Positions 1-11,505 of a stretch of DNA of 64,000 bases are shown here, one piece after another. Both the position numbers and the translations under genes were made by a program. Within the stretch, counting starts at the first letter, position 1, and the number at the start of each line of letters is the position of its first letter. This DNA is from Merluccius polli (Eukaryota > Chordata > Actinopteri > Gadiformes > Merlucciidae): positions 620,001 to 684,000 of the forward strand of contig JAOPHQ010002277.1 in the NCBI GenBank assembly GCA_030340625.1, in the 5' to 3' direction. Below the pieces are notes generated by a model. The model was not told where the DNA came from, made no database searches, and saw only the letters and a program-made list of their open reading frames with translations.

Positions 1-1194
1 TTCTTCATCCTCACCTATCATCTCCTCCATCAACACACACCAGAGCTGGGGACCTGGGACTCGGAAAATGGGGACTTAACTTGGACTCACCTGCTGTGAG
101 ACTTGACTTGGAATAGCCTGCTGTGAGACAAGAAGAAAACAAATGCTCTGGTTCTAATGGCTATGATAAAGAATCATTGAATGCATTCTTTGTTTGTTGC
201 GCCACAGCTGGATGCATATCAGGGAAAGATTAGCCTTCATTATTATTATTATCTCAGCCAGATTTCCCTGGCTACAGTAGTTGGCCACGGACATGGAGGC
301 AAGTGCCACCGTCAGCAACCTCTGCTCTGAAGCACGTCAGGTAGCCCGATACACATGCTGGGCCTCACCTTGTTTAGCGATGTTATTTCGGACACCCATC
401 AGTTAACACCGCTAGACCCACTGGGACTTTCACTGCTCACATGCACATTTCGCGCCCCGCTTTAGATCGATTTATTACGGATCACAATCTATTCCAATAT
501 CATTCTAACTCAGTCAAAAAAAAACAATATCAGCCTAAGTACTTCTAACGTTATGGCCACAGACACCAAGGCTGGTCGCAACACTTTGAGCCGTCCATCC
601 CACCAGTGCTTACCAAACCTCATAGCCTACTTTAGGAAACCCTGTTGTCATTTAAATGTCCGTGATTGGAGTTTATCTGTTCCACTAGGTCTATGGCTTT
701 TGCCTGACTTGTTATTAAAAGAGAAAACTAAACTGAACTATACTGGACGGATTGAATTAAATGAAACACTTCGTCATTAATTTCTTATTATTTAAATAAA
801 ATGTATTTATATTTATATGTCTTATTTATGGACTAACATAATTATCCATTATCATCATATTCAAACTTGTGACATTGATTCTCAACTGGAAACGTTTTTA
901 TTTGTTATACTGTAGGCCTTTATCTCTTCAACAACAACCATGCTTGTGCTTTTCTGGTGTCTTTATTTTTGCATTAAAAAAATATAAATTATAAATAACC
1001 ATGTTTTACACAACAAATTAAACAACTTATTGAATCATCTTATTAATCAACCAAAAATGTTTTGTTTTAAATCTGCAACGCTCATTGCAAATGTATCAGT
1101 GTCCGCTTTTATTTATCCATGTCCACTTTTACTATTAAGACTTGAGACTTGACTTGTCTGCCTCAGTGTCTGTAGGGTCATGTTCTACAACATA

Positions 1195-1310
1195 TACATG
1201 CACGCACACACGCACACAACCTCACACCCTCATTTTCTCACCCATGCACACACACAATTTGACATACCACTTTTGTTGTTCATGCAATTTCTCTCTCTCT
1301 CTCTGGTGGT
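1195..1310. repeat. CA-rich and CT microsatellites
   Basis: A degenerate (CA)n stretch lies at about 1198-1258 and a short (CT)n run at about 1290-1304. They produce two overlapping open frames on the + strand that are low complexity and not credible genes. Confidence 0.7.
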
Positions 1311-2296
1311 TTTGGTGTTCCTAATTTTCTACACGGCCGTGGCTAGTGTTAGTGATTTCCCAGTTTACTTCTTCAAGCAATTATGCAAAAAGGCAGAAAA
1401 CCATTTCACAGTGAATCAACAAAAAGCAAAGGGAGAGCTGTGGAAGTGCGGGCGAGAGTGAATAGAGAGAGGGACTGAAGTTTTCTTTCTTGTTTTCACA
1501 TTGTTTGTTTCTCATGGCCTCTTCTAACCAAATCCCTTTTTTTCTCATTCACTCTTTTCCCCTTTTTTATTTCTGTGCTATTCCTGTGATACCCACCCAA
1601 CCAAAAGCTGCCAAATGTCCCGTGTGATGAATGTAGTACTGTTATCTAATCTATTATAGTTATTTAACAACCTATCAAGGAAGGGCTAAACTTTGTGGGG
1701 GACAGTGTGATGAAATGCAGTCCAACTGTGGTTCATGATCGCCATTGATTTGTACAAACAGCTATTATGCTGATGAACACATCTTGTACATGTGTGTATT
1801 TGGTAGGGCTGTGCAGAGAGCCCAGTATTTGTATCTGTATTTGTTGAGGCAGCAAAATTATTTGTATTTGTATTCGAATAAAAGTGGAAATAGGCGTAAC
1901 AATCTAATTTTAGGATGTTAAGGTGTTAATATAAGTGTTATTCAACAAACTATTATAATAATTACGAACACTTAAATGTAATATTTGTTTATGGTTTTCA
2001 TAGCAATAAACATGTATAACCATAAACATCATTGAAAAGAAAATGTGAACATTGTGGGGTGGTGCCCTTATTGGAGGATGCTGAACAGATGGAATATAAA
2101 CACACTAGGGCTGCACGATATGAGGAAAACATGCCATATGCGATAATGTTGAATATTGCGATGACGATATGACTTGTGATAAATAAACAAATATTGAAGT
2201 GTGCACAGTTATTACTTTATTATTATAATATTAACGTTATTAAAAATGATTTAACTTTCCAAATTAGCAGGGGGGCTCCCCGTAATTCGCACCCTG

Positions 2297-2641
2297 TGGT
2301 GTTTTTCCATACACATGTGCTGTCTGGGTTTGACTTGGTTTGACTCGGCATCTCAGCCCAGCATGGCTGGGATTTGCAGGGCTACCCACTTGAAGGTGTG
2401 TCTTTGACTGATGACGCGCTCAACTAAAGTTATCTGGTCCAATGTTGCATACCCATCTGACCTCAGCGCAACCTGCTTGGAGGAGGGTCGGGCGCACTTT
2501 TGCCCAACTCCAAAGATGTTCCATCTTGGGCACGACTCGGCACAACACGGTGCGTTTAAACTGGTAATGGAAAGCAAATCAGTGCAGCATAGTTTGACTC
2601 TCACTTTGCGCGACCAAAAGTGCCAATGGAAAATCGCCACT
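2297..2641. mobile_element. Possible small MITE with imperfect inverted ends
   Basis: The left end (GTGGTGTTTTTCCAT) and the reverse complement of the right end (GTGGCGATTTTCCAT) match at most positions. No clear TSD was found. The interior has no transposase motif. The open frames on both strands across this block are probably fortuitous. Confidence 0.35.
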
Positions 2642-3212
2642 TCAAACAACAAAGTTAACAATAATTTAGATTAATAATTAAAGCTTATATTTGCGTTAAC
2701 ATTAAAGCACATGCCTTTGAAAGCGTCAAAGCAGAATTGCAAATTTATGTAAATATCACAAAAGAGTGCACACAGATAAGCCTAAGCCTACAGGCAATTC
2801 CTTGCCAACAAAAAGCTGCTGGAAGCAGCCAGTAAAGGGCAGAAATATGGCAAATAGACAGCTATATTGCCAGTTATATGCTGATTACACTAGAGTAATT
2901 AGAGTTTTGTATTTATATTATTATATACATGACCTTGAGTTGACGCTAGTAGACACTTCGCTCTTCACTCTCCGCTCTTACTTTCTTACTTTTCTTTTTT
3001 TTCCCATTGTAATCCTGTCCTTTTGCTACAAAATTTATGGAAAGCGGGTCCTGGATACTTCTAAATCACTGGGAGCTTAATTTATGAAAGTATCTGAAGG
3101 CTACCACTATTATTTAAACCCTTTTTACTTCGTGAGTGTGGCCTATCAGCAGCATAAGCCTGCACTATACTGACTGGGTTTGTGGAGCTAAGCTAAGCTA
3201 ATTAGCAACAAG

Positions 3213-4345
3213 ATGCCTCCCTTTTCCACGGATGACTACTACAAACTTCTCCAGAAGATAGCAGTACTGGAGACGAAAATTCTGCGACTCGAAGTCAACG
3301 TGGAGGTAAATGGTCAATATGGGAATGAAACCACTCTACCGATGACCCAAATCAGTGGAAAGGAGCAGGCTAACAGACAAATGCTTTGTGCAAAGCCAAA
3401 GCATAATTCATGTAAAGATAAATCGCCTCCCTCAGATATGGGAAGACGGTTAACAGGCAGAACCCAGCACCTGGAGACTCATGATGATACTGAGTGGCCT
3501 GCACTGCCGTCACACAGGAGGGTCTCTTCAACCCCAGTACCAAGGAGAAAACAGCCGTGGAATGTGGCTAAAACAAAAAGTAAGAGCAAACCGACCAAAG
3601 ACACAGGGATTCTACTAGAGAACAGATTTGCTCCACTTTTACAAGACCCTGACTCCCCAAAAGAAAGGTCATCTTCCAGCACCGGAGAAAGGTATGAGGC
3701 TAAATCATATACTAAAAGGCTGCAGAAAGAGCTAACCACTGGGCCTCAAACGCTGATAGTGGGTGACGGAGCTGTGAATAAGACAAAACACTTTTTCAGA
3801 AAAAACACCAAAGTACTTTGTTTTACCAATGATATGGTGTCCGATACAATCCAAAACAACAGATAAGACATCCTTCTGGAGAAAAATTGCTACCGCCTGA
3901 GATAAGGATTGACCATGAACGACAGCACACCGAGAGAGAGGCTTTAACGTCATCATCCTTACCCCAACACGAGGAGTCTCCCCCAGCCCCAACAACCCAA
4001 CAGGAGGAGTCTCCCCCAGCCCCAACAGCCCAACAAGTGGAGTCTCCCCCAGCCCCACCAGGAGACTCCCAACTTTCACCCACCGGGACCCCATCCAGCC
4101 TTTCATTCTCTCCACGCAGTCTGGATTCCCCATTCCCCCATTTTCTGGATTTCACCGACAGGATGAATGACCTTTTCAATGTTGGAATCCAACTCACACC
4201 ACATCCAAATCCCATTTTTTCTCCCCTAAATCCCCCTCCTCGTCCAGCCCCTCCCATTCCACCACGCTGGAAAACACCATCACCCAAACGTCACAGAGCC
4301 CCCCCCCCACCTCCTCTGACTCAGATAATCTGTGAGTTGGACTGA
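3213..4345 (+). pseudogene. L2 ORF1 remnant
   Basis: The ORF1 product of L2 elements is thought to bind RNA and often carries an esterase-like domain. An ATG at 3213 opens a 217-codon frame with an N-terminal coiled-coil-like segment (residues about 8-35) and a basic middle. Near residue 185 the LIVGD segment resembles the start of the SGNH-esterase-like domain seen in fish L2 ORF1. The frame stops at 3866 soon after that motif, so most of the esterase domain is missing. A second open frame (3887-4345) carries three Pro/Ser-rich repeats (EESPPAPT type) and a proline-rich tail that probably belong to the same ORF1 beyond a deletion and frameshift. Confidence 0.65.
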
Positions 4346-4532
4346 TATGTGCCGGGTCCAGGCTGCAATACTGATACCAGTAATGTTCTCCCCCAGGAAA
4401 AGTCAGGGCCCTATGGAGTTCAGATAGCCTTCTCAATCCCTGTGATGACAGGTAACAGAAGAATGGTTAAACTGGTGAGAAATAAAAAGGGTAAATCTGC
4501 CAATTTATTAAGTATAGCATGTCAACCTCGAA

Positions 4533-5736
4533 ATATACCAGTGTCTCCTGCTATCTCCACAAGATTAGCTCTACTCAATATCAGATCACTAGTCAACAAA
4601 TCACTGTTAGTTAATGATGTCATTATGACCTATGATCTAGATCTTTTACTTCTTAGTGAAACATGGCTGACTGAATGTAGCTGTTGTGCTATTCTCAATG
4701 AGTAAGTAAGGCGGGGGAGTTGCTGCCATCTTTAAATCTGTATTTCAATGCAAGGAAATTATGTTAGGTGATTTTAGCTCTTTTGAATATCTCTGTTTTT
4801 TTACTAAAAGTTGATCCAAAAGTTATTTTTTTAATCATTTATAGACCTCCAAGATACTCAGGAAAATTCATTGATGAGTTTGCTGAACTGCTGTCAGTTA
4901 TCTGCACTGATTACAACTTTTTTATCATAACAGGGGATTTTAACATTCACGTAGACAATAACATGGACAGTAATGCTAAAGAACTCTCTGCTCTACTTGA
5001 CACTTTTGGCCTCTTCCAACATGTGAAAGGGCCCACACACACTCGAGGCCACACTCTGGATCTGGTTATCTCTAAAGGTGTTAACATTTCTTCTGTTGAT
5101 GTTAAGGACTTGGCTCTTTCTGATCATTTCTGTGTGTTCTTTGACTTACAGATCATTCCAAATGTTCAGTTAACCTCTGTGTCTGTTAAGAGAAGGTACA
5201 TAAATGAGAATACCAGTGCAAAGTTTATGGAGGCTATAGCTATGTCACCAACTGTGAGTGCAGAGTCAGTTGATGAACTCCTAGATAAATTTAACTGGAA
5301 AATCTCAAATGTCATGGATGCTGTTGCACCTATTAAAACTAAGACGACCCTGATCAGAAAGAAAACACCATGGAGGCACACTATGATGGTAAAGGCTTTA
5401 AAAACAGAATGCAGGAAAGCAGAGTGTAAGTGGAGAAAAACTAAACTTCAAATTCACCATGACCTCTACAAAATAAGTCTTTGTAATTTTAACTATGAGT
5501 TAGTCAAGGCTAGACAGCGACACTTTTCTAAAATTATTAATAAGAACATCAACAACACTCGCACTCTATTTGCTATGGTTGATAAGCTGACAAACCCCCC
5601 TAAACAGATAGCTCCAGAACTCCTTTCCACAGCAAAATGCAATGAATTTGCTTGCTTTTTCAGTGAAAAAATCCAGTCCATAAGGTTAAATATTAACACA
5701 AATCAACAAAACAATAAAATAATGCAATCCCTATGA
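4533..5736 (+). pseudogene. L2 ORF2 endonuclease region
   Basis: This encodes the apurinic-like endonuclease that nicks target DNA for LINE insertion. LALLNIRSLVNK near 4570 and LLLSETWLTE near 4645 mark the N-terminal endonuclease motifs. TGDFNIHVD near 4935 and LSDHFCVFFDL near 5115 mark the catalytic core. The frame is lost at about 4700, where the segment after the SETWLTE motif is shortened, and resumes in another frame at about 4768. A linker follows to 5736. The copy is inactive. Confidence 0.8.
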
Positions 5737-7307
5737 CCTCCCAGGAATAACTCAACTGCGATGTCAGAATTTAATACAGTTGACCAAAAAACCATAGAGG
5801 AAACAGTTCAGCATCTAAAACCATCAACATGCTGTCTTGACACGATGCCATCAGACTTTTTAAAAACTATTGTGTCCAAATAGATTTGCGACAAATACTA
5901 AATAGCTCACTTCAATCGGGCACGTTTCCTAAATCCCTAAAAGTAGCTGCCATTAAGCCACTCTTAAAAAAGAGAACGCTGGATGCTTCCATGTTAACCA
6001 ACTACAGACCTATCTCAAATCTTCCTTTTATAGCCAAGATCGTTGAGAAAGTGGTTTTTAATCAACTCAGCAATTTCTTGAATTCCAGTGGCCTTTTTGA
6101 CAAATTTCAATCAGGCTTCCGACCTCATCACAGTACAGAAACAGCTCTTATTAGAGTGTTAAATTATATTAGGTTAAACACTGACTCAGGCAAGGTGTCA
6201 GTTCTGGTCCTGTTGGATCTCAGTGCTGCATTTGACACTGTGGATCACAGTATATTGTTGAACAGGTTGGAAACTTGGGCAGGACTCAGCAGAACAGTCC
6301 TAGAATGGTTCAGGTCCTACTTGGAAGAGCGGAGTTATGTTGTGACCATTGGAAGTTATGAATCCAATCGAATGGCTATGACATATGGAGTTCCTCAGGG
6401 GTCAGTTCTTCTGTTCAGTCTATATATGCTGCCTTTGGGTCAAGTTCTGCAGAACTCTAATGTAGACTATCACAGTTATGCAGATGACACGCAGATATAC
6501 ATAGCACTATCCTCAGATGACTACAGTCCAATACAGTCATTGTGTCACTGTTTAGAGCAAGTAACAAATTGGATGAACCAAAATTTCCTTCAATTAAATC
6601 AGGACAAAACTGAGGTATTTGTTTTTGGCAATAAAGAGAAGAGGATTGCCGTCAGTAAACATCTCGAGTCACTCTCTCTAAAAACTAGGGACCAAGTCAG
6701 AAACCTTGGCGTGCTGATAGACTCAGATTTGACCTTCAGCAGTCATATCAAATCCATCACCAAAACAGCCTTCTATCAGCTTAAGAACATATCCAGAGTG
6801 AAGGGTTTTATGTCTCAAACAGACCAGGAGAAGTTGATTCATGCTTTCATCTCCAGTAGACTCGACTACTGTAACGGTCTTCTGACTGGACTCCCACAAA
6901 AAAGCATTAAACAGCTGCAGCTCATTCAGAATGCTGCAGCTCGAGTTTTAACCAGAACAAAGAGATCAGAGCACATTACTCCAGTTCTAAAGTCTTTACA
7001 CTGGCTCCCAGTCAGCTATAGAATAGACTTTAAAGTTCTGCTACTGGTCTACAAATCACTGAATGGTTTAGGTCCAGAATACATGAATGACATCTTAGTA
7101 GAATACAAACCCAGTAGGGCTCTGAGATCTACTGACTCAGGTCAGATAGTGAAGCCCAGAGTTCAAACTAAACATGGTGAAGCAGCTTTTAGCTGTTATG
7201 CTGCACAAAACTGGAACAAACTTCCAGCCAAACTGAAATCAGCCCCAACTGTGAACATTTTTAAATCCAGGTTAAAAACACTTCTCTTCTCCTGTGCTTA
7301 TGATTGA
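5737..7307 (+). pseudogene. L2 ORF2 reverse transcriptase region
   Basis: The longest frame (5886-7307, 473 codons) holds the reverse transcriptase and C-terminal domain. NYRPISNLPF (residues about 39-48), LLDLSAAFDTVDH (109-121), GVPQGSVL (168-175) and YADD (198-201) are present, so the catalytic aspartates survive. The motif after GVPQGSVL normally continues GPLLF, but here three residues are missing, an in-frame 9-base loss. The upstream 5737-5885 stretch is in a disrupted frame. The C-terminal LQLIQNAAARVLTRT segment and the tail after it are typical of fish L2. Confidence 0.85.
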
Positions 7308-7419
7308 GCTTGTTCAAAGCACTTTAAATTGTAAATTTTAATTGCACTATGTCCTTTTAAATCATGATTTTATGCTGCTCTTATAGTATTTTATTTATTT
7401 CTATTCTTCTGTAGTTGTT

Positions 7420-7450
<31 letters not shown>

Positions 7451-7599
7451 TTTAAATTTTATTTTATTTTTTTTATTTCAATTCTTATTGTTTTATGTAA
7501 AGCGCATTGAGTTGCCATTGTGTATGAAATGCGCTATATAAATAAAGCTGCCTTGTTTTCGGTGTAATGCATGATTTGGTAAAATTGGTAACAGCGTGG

Positions 7600-8191
7600 T
7601 TTAAAAGCGATTGATGGTAAACCCATATCGTATCAACATTTGGTTTAGGATTTACTGGCTGCAATTTCCCTTTCTACTGGATTGGCTGTAGTTGAGCTTA
7701 AAGGGCATAGCACCTTAGGAGGGATACAGGCAAGGTAATAATTTAGCTAACTTAGCCTCAAGCAAGGAGTTGGACAATCATAATCAGACATTAATAGAGG
7801 TGCATGGCGTGGTGCTCATGGACATTTTGTTGCGCCTACCTGGTTGTTACATATACTCATTAAAGATGCGCATGGTTTTGACCATGGCGCAAGGGGGGAG
7901 GTAATGAAGGAAATCAGAAAACAAGGTTTGAGAATCAGAAAACAAGGTTTAAAAACAGAAAACAAGGTTTAAAAACAGAAAACAAGGTTTAAAAACAGAA
8001 AACAAGGTTTTTATCAGAAAACAAGATTTTTGGTCACCATACTTGCAAACAATGATTGATAATCAGCTCAATGATTGTGTAGTATGTGCAGAAAACAACA
8101 TAAGAAAAAACAATCACTACTCCGGTGGGACACATTCCCACACCCGAGAGACCATTTAGACATCAGGTCTTGGACTATGTTGATATGATCA
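7600..8191 (+). pseudogene. ERV-A pol remnant (RNase H end and integrase zinc domain)
   Basis: Translation near 7650-7710 gives a stretch similar to the C-terminal RNase H of gamma/epsilon-type retroviruses (LAAISLSTGLAVVELKGHS). Near 8075-8095 a CVVC pair fits the second half of the integrase HHCC zinc domain. Stops and frameshifts occur throughout. The fragment runs directly into a hAT insertion at 8200 and continues after it at 9425. Confidence 0.6.
7915..8035. repeat. Tandem repeat of about 20 bp inside the pol remnant
   Basis: About six copies of a unit containing AGAAAACAAGGTTT interrupt the integrase zinc-domain region. The expansion is local and must post-date the loss of coding function. 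Confidence 0.8.
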
Positions 8192-8567
8192 GTGTATATT
8201 AGGGATGCAACGGTACAGTTTTGCCACGGTTCGGTTTGTATCACGGTTTTTGGGCCACGGTAACGGTTCGGTTTCAATATATCAATATTATCTTGGCTCT
8301 AGCATACAGGAGGTTATATTTGCCTTTTCTATTTCAAATCAACAATGTGCTTCTACTTACAGAGAAAATATTAAATGCATAGCCAGACACAGATGAAGCA
8401 GAATCACAAAAATGTATTATAAGAAAAGAACACCATCATTGCCTTCTGTCATAAACAGGCAATATTATCCATAGTGAAGTGCAGCATAAAGTAATGTGTA
8501 ATTATTTACATTATTCAATAAACTCACTCTTCTTCACACATTTAAAGAAAATACTTAACTGTTACAC

Positions 8568-8787
8568 TAGGGTGACCATATTTCCTGAACCTAAAACCGG
8601 GACACTTTGCGGGGGGCGGGGGGGGCTGGCGGAACATTTCGGTTGCGCGATTGACAACAGGGGACATTTCATAGTGGTTGGTGGAAACCGGGACACTTTA
8701 GCGTCCCGACAGGCTTTTGTCGGGACTCGGGACACGCAACTCAAAATCGGGACTGTCCCGGTAAAACCGGGACGTCTGGTCACCCTA
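8568..8787. mobile_element. Nested hAT-type MITE
   Basis: The 220-bp element has inverted ends TAGGGTGACCA and TGGTCACCCTA and an 8-bp TSD with one mismatch (TGTTACAC and TGTTATAC). The interior is made of CGGGACA-type repeats. It lies inside the hAT element above and is therefore younger. Confidence 0.85.
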
Positions 8788-8853
8788 TGTTATACACCCT
8801 CAAAAAAGTAGTGAACAATTCTGACACACACTTCGTACAGTTCAGGAACAATC

Positions 8854-9075
8854 TTACTGCTGAAATGCGTGCGGGAGGGGATATTGAAGCGATGATCGAG
8901 AACATTTATCATGTAGCGGAATCCAGTGCTTGCACACTGTGCTTTGTTTGCTGACGGTCTTTTTGCCTTGTTCGTCATACTCCACGCTGAAGCCAAAATG
9001 TTCCCATACAGCGGATTTATAAGATGACGGTGCCTCTTCAAATTTCCTTTTCTCTGTTTCGCGTCCACTCGCCAT
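8854..9075 (-). pseudogene. hAT transposase N-terminus with BED-like finger
   Basis: The frame starts with ATG at 9075 and reads a short acidic leader, then a segment with SAVWEHFGFS and a C-x-x-C-like end, as in BED zinc fingers of ZBED/hAT transposases. The rest of the transposase (DDE core, C-terminal dimerisation region) is absent. This is a deletion derivative of an autonomous hAT. Confidence 0.65.
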
Positions 9076-9424
9076 GATCATGCATGCAGCCGCCCGCCGG
9101 TAAAGTTTGTTTCTTCTCACATGGCTCCCCTTCATTTGCATTTCAACGCGCTTATTGGGTCTTGGGAAATTCAGTAAAATTCTGATTGGTTGTTGCAAGG
9201 TTGAGGAGAGGCAAGCTGAACAGTCAGAGAAAACGCATCCCCTGGGTCCTAAGCACTCCTTCTATCGCTCCCAGGCTACGCGCGCGCAATAACCTTGTAT
9301 TAAATAAAAAGTTTAATGTCGCGTATTACCGAAATATTGCGGTTTAGGTGAGTCTATCGAACCGAACAGGCCAAACCGAACGGTTCAATAACATATCGAA
9401 AACCGTTGCATCCCTAGTGTATAT

Positions 9425-10230
9425 GGTAAAAGGTACATGCTAGTAGTCATTGACAGATTCAGCAGATGGGTAGAAGCGGTCCCATCAAAAGATCAAAGTG
9501 TGACTACTGTAATCAAGTTTTTGACTAGAAAAATCATGCCAAGGTTTGGAATTCAATCAGAAATTAGCTCAGACAATGGATCAGATTTCATTCAGAAAAC
9601 TGTGAAAAGTACGGTGCAGCAGTTATGCATCAAACAGCGATTAGGTTGTGTTTACCATCCCCAGTCACAAGGAATGGTGGAAAGAGTGAATGGGACATTC
9701 AAGACAAAAATTAACAACATTTCTGGAAGTGTAAATTTAATTGGGTAGACGCACTACCACTAACACTAATGAGTTATTGCATGCATGCTAACAGAATGAC
9801 GCATCTAACCCCGCATGAAATACTTACAGGTCGACCCATGCCTTCACCTACACTTCGAGGGCCCCACAAGGGGCCCCCATTAGAACAATTAGAATTAGAA
9901 TTGGAAAAAGTATATCAGACAACTAACTTCCATACACAAGCTCATATTCTACCAGGAGAAAGACAGAGTTCCAGATCTGGAGGATGAACCACCAAGGGGG
10001 TGGGGCCAGGTGACCAGTTATACCTGAGGTTGTTCAGGAGAAAGTGGAACGAGCCCAGGAGAGAAGGACCATTCAAAGGCACCAATGCAATATCAACAAC
10101 CATCCAGGTGGAAGGGAGTTCCACCTGGTACCACCTCAACCACTGCACAAATCCGCTCAACCAAAGACAAGGGAGGACCGCAAGGAGGAGCTGGGTGCAG
10201 GTGTACCCGGCCCTGACTGACCACCCCAGG
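9425..10230 (+). pseudogene. ERV-A integrase catalytic core and C-terminal domain
   Basis: Retroviral integrase joins proviral DNA to the genome. The catalytic triad is readable: Asp in VVIDRFSRW, Asp in SSDNGSDF and Glu in HPQSQGMVER. A stop at 9746-9748 with a change of frame, and a second stop at 9985-9987, break the gene. The C-terminal part (from about 10000) includes the RRKWNEPRREGPF and TWYHLNHC segments typical of gamma/epsilon retroviral integrase tails. The frame then runs into the env leader. Confidence 0.8.
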
Positions 10231-10263
10231 ACCAGAGAAAGCCCAGCCAGGAGCAACAGCCAC

Positions 10264-10735
10264 ATGATGATGCTGAGGCTGATGAGCCTGCTCGTGATCC
10301 TCTGCAGGCTTTGGCAAATTCCACAGACCCAGGGACGAATCCAGAGGAAGAGTGAAACCACAACAACAGAGCAGACCTGGACCAACCAGGAATCAAGTGG
10401 TAATACTAGAGAAAGCATGAACGTGTTGCAGGAAAGGCCAGCCTCGAGACATTCGGGAATAGTTAGAAAATCATTAGAAAATCAAGTTGTCTTATATGTT
10501 CAAATATATATTCAATTATATTTTCAAAGTGTTAACTATGCAGACGAACAACAAATTATTCTTACTGTCATGATAGGTAGCGAGATGCTATGCTAGGTAG
10601 CCATACACCCAAAGTATAACTTAGTAACCTGGGGACAAGTTCAATGTACAATAGACATTCGGCAAGAACCAATGTACTGGTGTATAACAGTAATATAAAT
10701 TAAACCACGAACTACCTAAATTCAGACAGCATATT
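10264..10735 (+). pseudogene. ERV-A env, 5' part
   Basis: An ATG run at 10264 begins a hydrophobic signal-like segment of about 20 residues in the same open frame as the integrase tail. It is followed by a polar Thr/Ser-rich region and then sequence disrupted by stops. Env is the membrane glycoprotein of retroviruses. The gene is interrupted at about 10739 by a LINE. This Env differs clearly from those of ERV-B and ERV-C. The identity rests on position and leader and is tentative. Confidence 0.5.
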
Positions 10736-10762
10736 AACTGCCCCACCAGAGACAACAACATA

Positions 10763-11505
10763 TTGGACCACTGCTACACAGTTCTTAAGGAGGCATACCA
10801 CTCTGTCCCCCGTGCAGCCCTTGGGCACTCTGATCATTGCTTGGTTCACCTCATTCCCACTTACAAACACAAATTAAAATCTGCAAAGCCTGCAATCAGA
10901 ACAGTGAAGAAGTGGACAACTGAAGCGAAGGAGGAGCTGCAGGACTGTTTTGACTGTACAGACTGGAGTGTTTTTGAGGAAGCCACAGGTGACCTGGACA
11001 CTTTTACTGACACTGTGACATCCTACATTAGTTTTTGTGAAGAAGTGTGTGTGCCAACAAAAACCTTCCGCACCTTCAACAACAATAAACCATGGTTCAC
11101 TGCAAAACTGAGTCAACTCCGCCAGGCCAAGGAGGAGGCCTACAGGAACGGAGACAGGACTCTGTACAATGCACTCAGGAACACATTGACCAAAGAGATC
11201 AGAGCAGATAAAAGGAGCTACTCTGAGAAGTTGAAAAACCGGTTTTCAGCCAACGACTCTGCAGCACTGTGGAGAGGCCTTCAAGACATCACCAACTACA
11301 AGAGACCATCCCCCCCTGCTGAGGCCAGCAAAGGCCTTGCTGATGACCTAAATGACTTTTACTGCAGGTTTGAGAGGGAAACACTCACACCCCTCCCCCA
11401 CCCCATCCCACCTCTCCCCCAGTCACACCTACTCACACCCCTCCCCCACCCCATCCCACCTCTCCCCCACTCACACCTACTAACACCCCCCCCCCCCCCC
11501 ACCCC
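10763..11505 (+). pseudogene. Rex1-like ORF2: endonuclease end and linker
   Basis: The frame keeps the last endonuclease motif (GHSDHCLVHLIP) and the linker before reverse transcriptase. From about 11380 to 11510 a Pro-rich minisatellite (three copies of roughly 39 bp, CACCCCTCCCCCACCCC type, plus a poly-C run) has expanded and shifts the frame relative to the reverse transcriptase that follows. Confidence 0.75.

Larger units (their letters stand above)
1..3100. other. AT-rich intergenic DNA with MITE ends
   Basis: I see no gene. Short open frames here have no recognisable motif and no splice or codon support. Three stretches look like ends of DNA transposons: about 1806 (TAGGGCTGTGC), about 2105 (TAGGGCTGCACGATATGAGG) and about 2297. 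The first two resemble hAT-type ends common in fish genomes, but I found no matching opposite end, so they are probably truncated copies. Confidence 0.5.
3110..7555 (+). mobile_element. L2-clade LINE retrotransposon, near full length, broken
   Basis: The order is ORF1, endonuclease, reverse transcriptase and a 3' tail containing GCGCTATATAAATAAA, which is typical of fish L2 elements. Internal deletions and frameshifts disrupt both ORFs. The 5' boundary is uncertain. The 3' end abuts retroviral pol sequence of ERV-A, so the LINE probably inserted into or beside that provirus. An (ATT)n run lies at about 7425-7455 in the 3' UTR. Confidence 0.85.
8200..9416. mobile_element. hAT element inserted in ERV-A integrase
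   Basis: The terminal inverted repeats are TAGGGATGCAACGG at left and its reverse complement at right. The 8-bp TSD GTGTATAT is exact (8192-8199 and 9417-9424). The 1217-bp copy holds only the start of a transposase on the - strand and a nested MITE, so it is non-autonomous. Confidence 0.9.

Noticed and set aside
553..3080. Several frames of 60-104 codons in the first 3 kb
   Set aside because: No motif, AT-rich or microsatellite composition, and overlap with MITE-like sequence.
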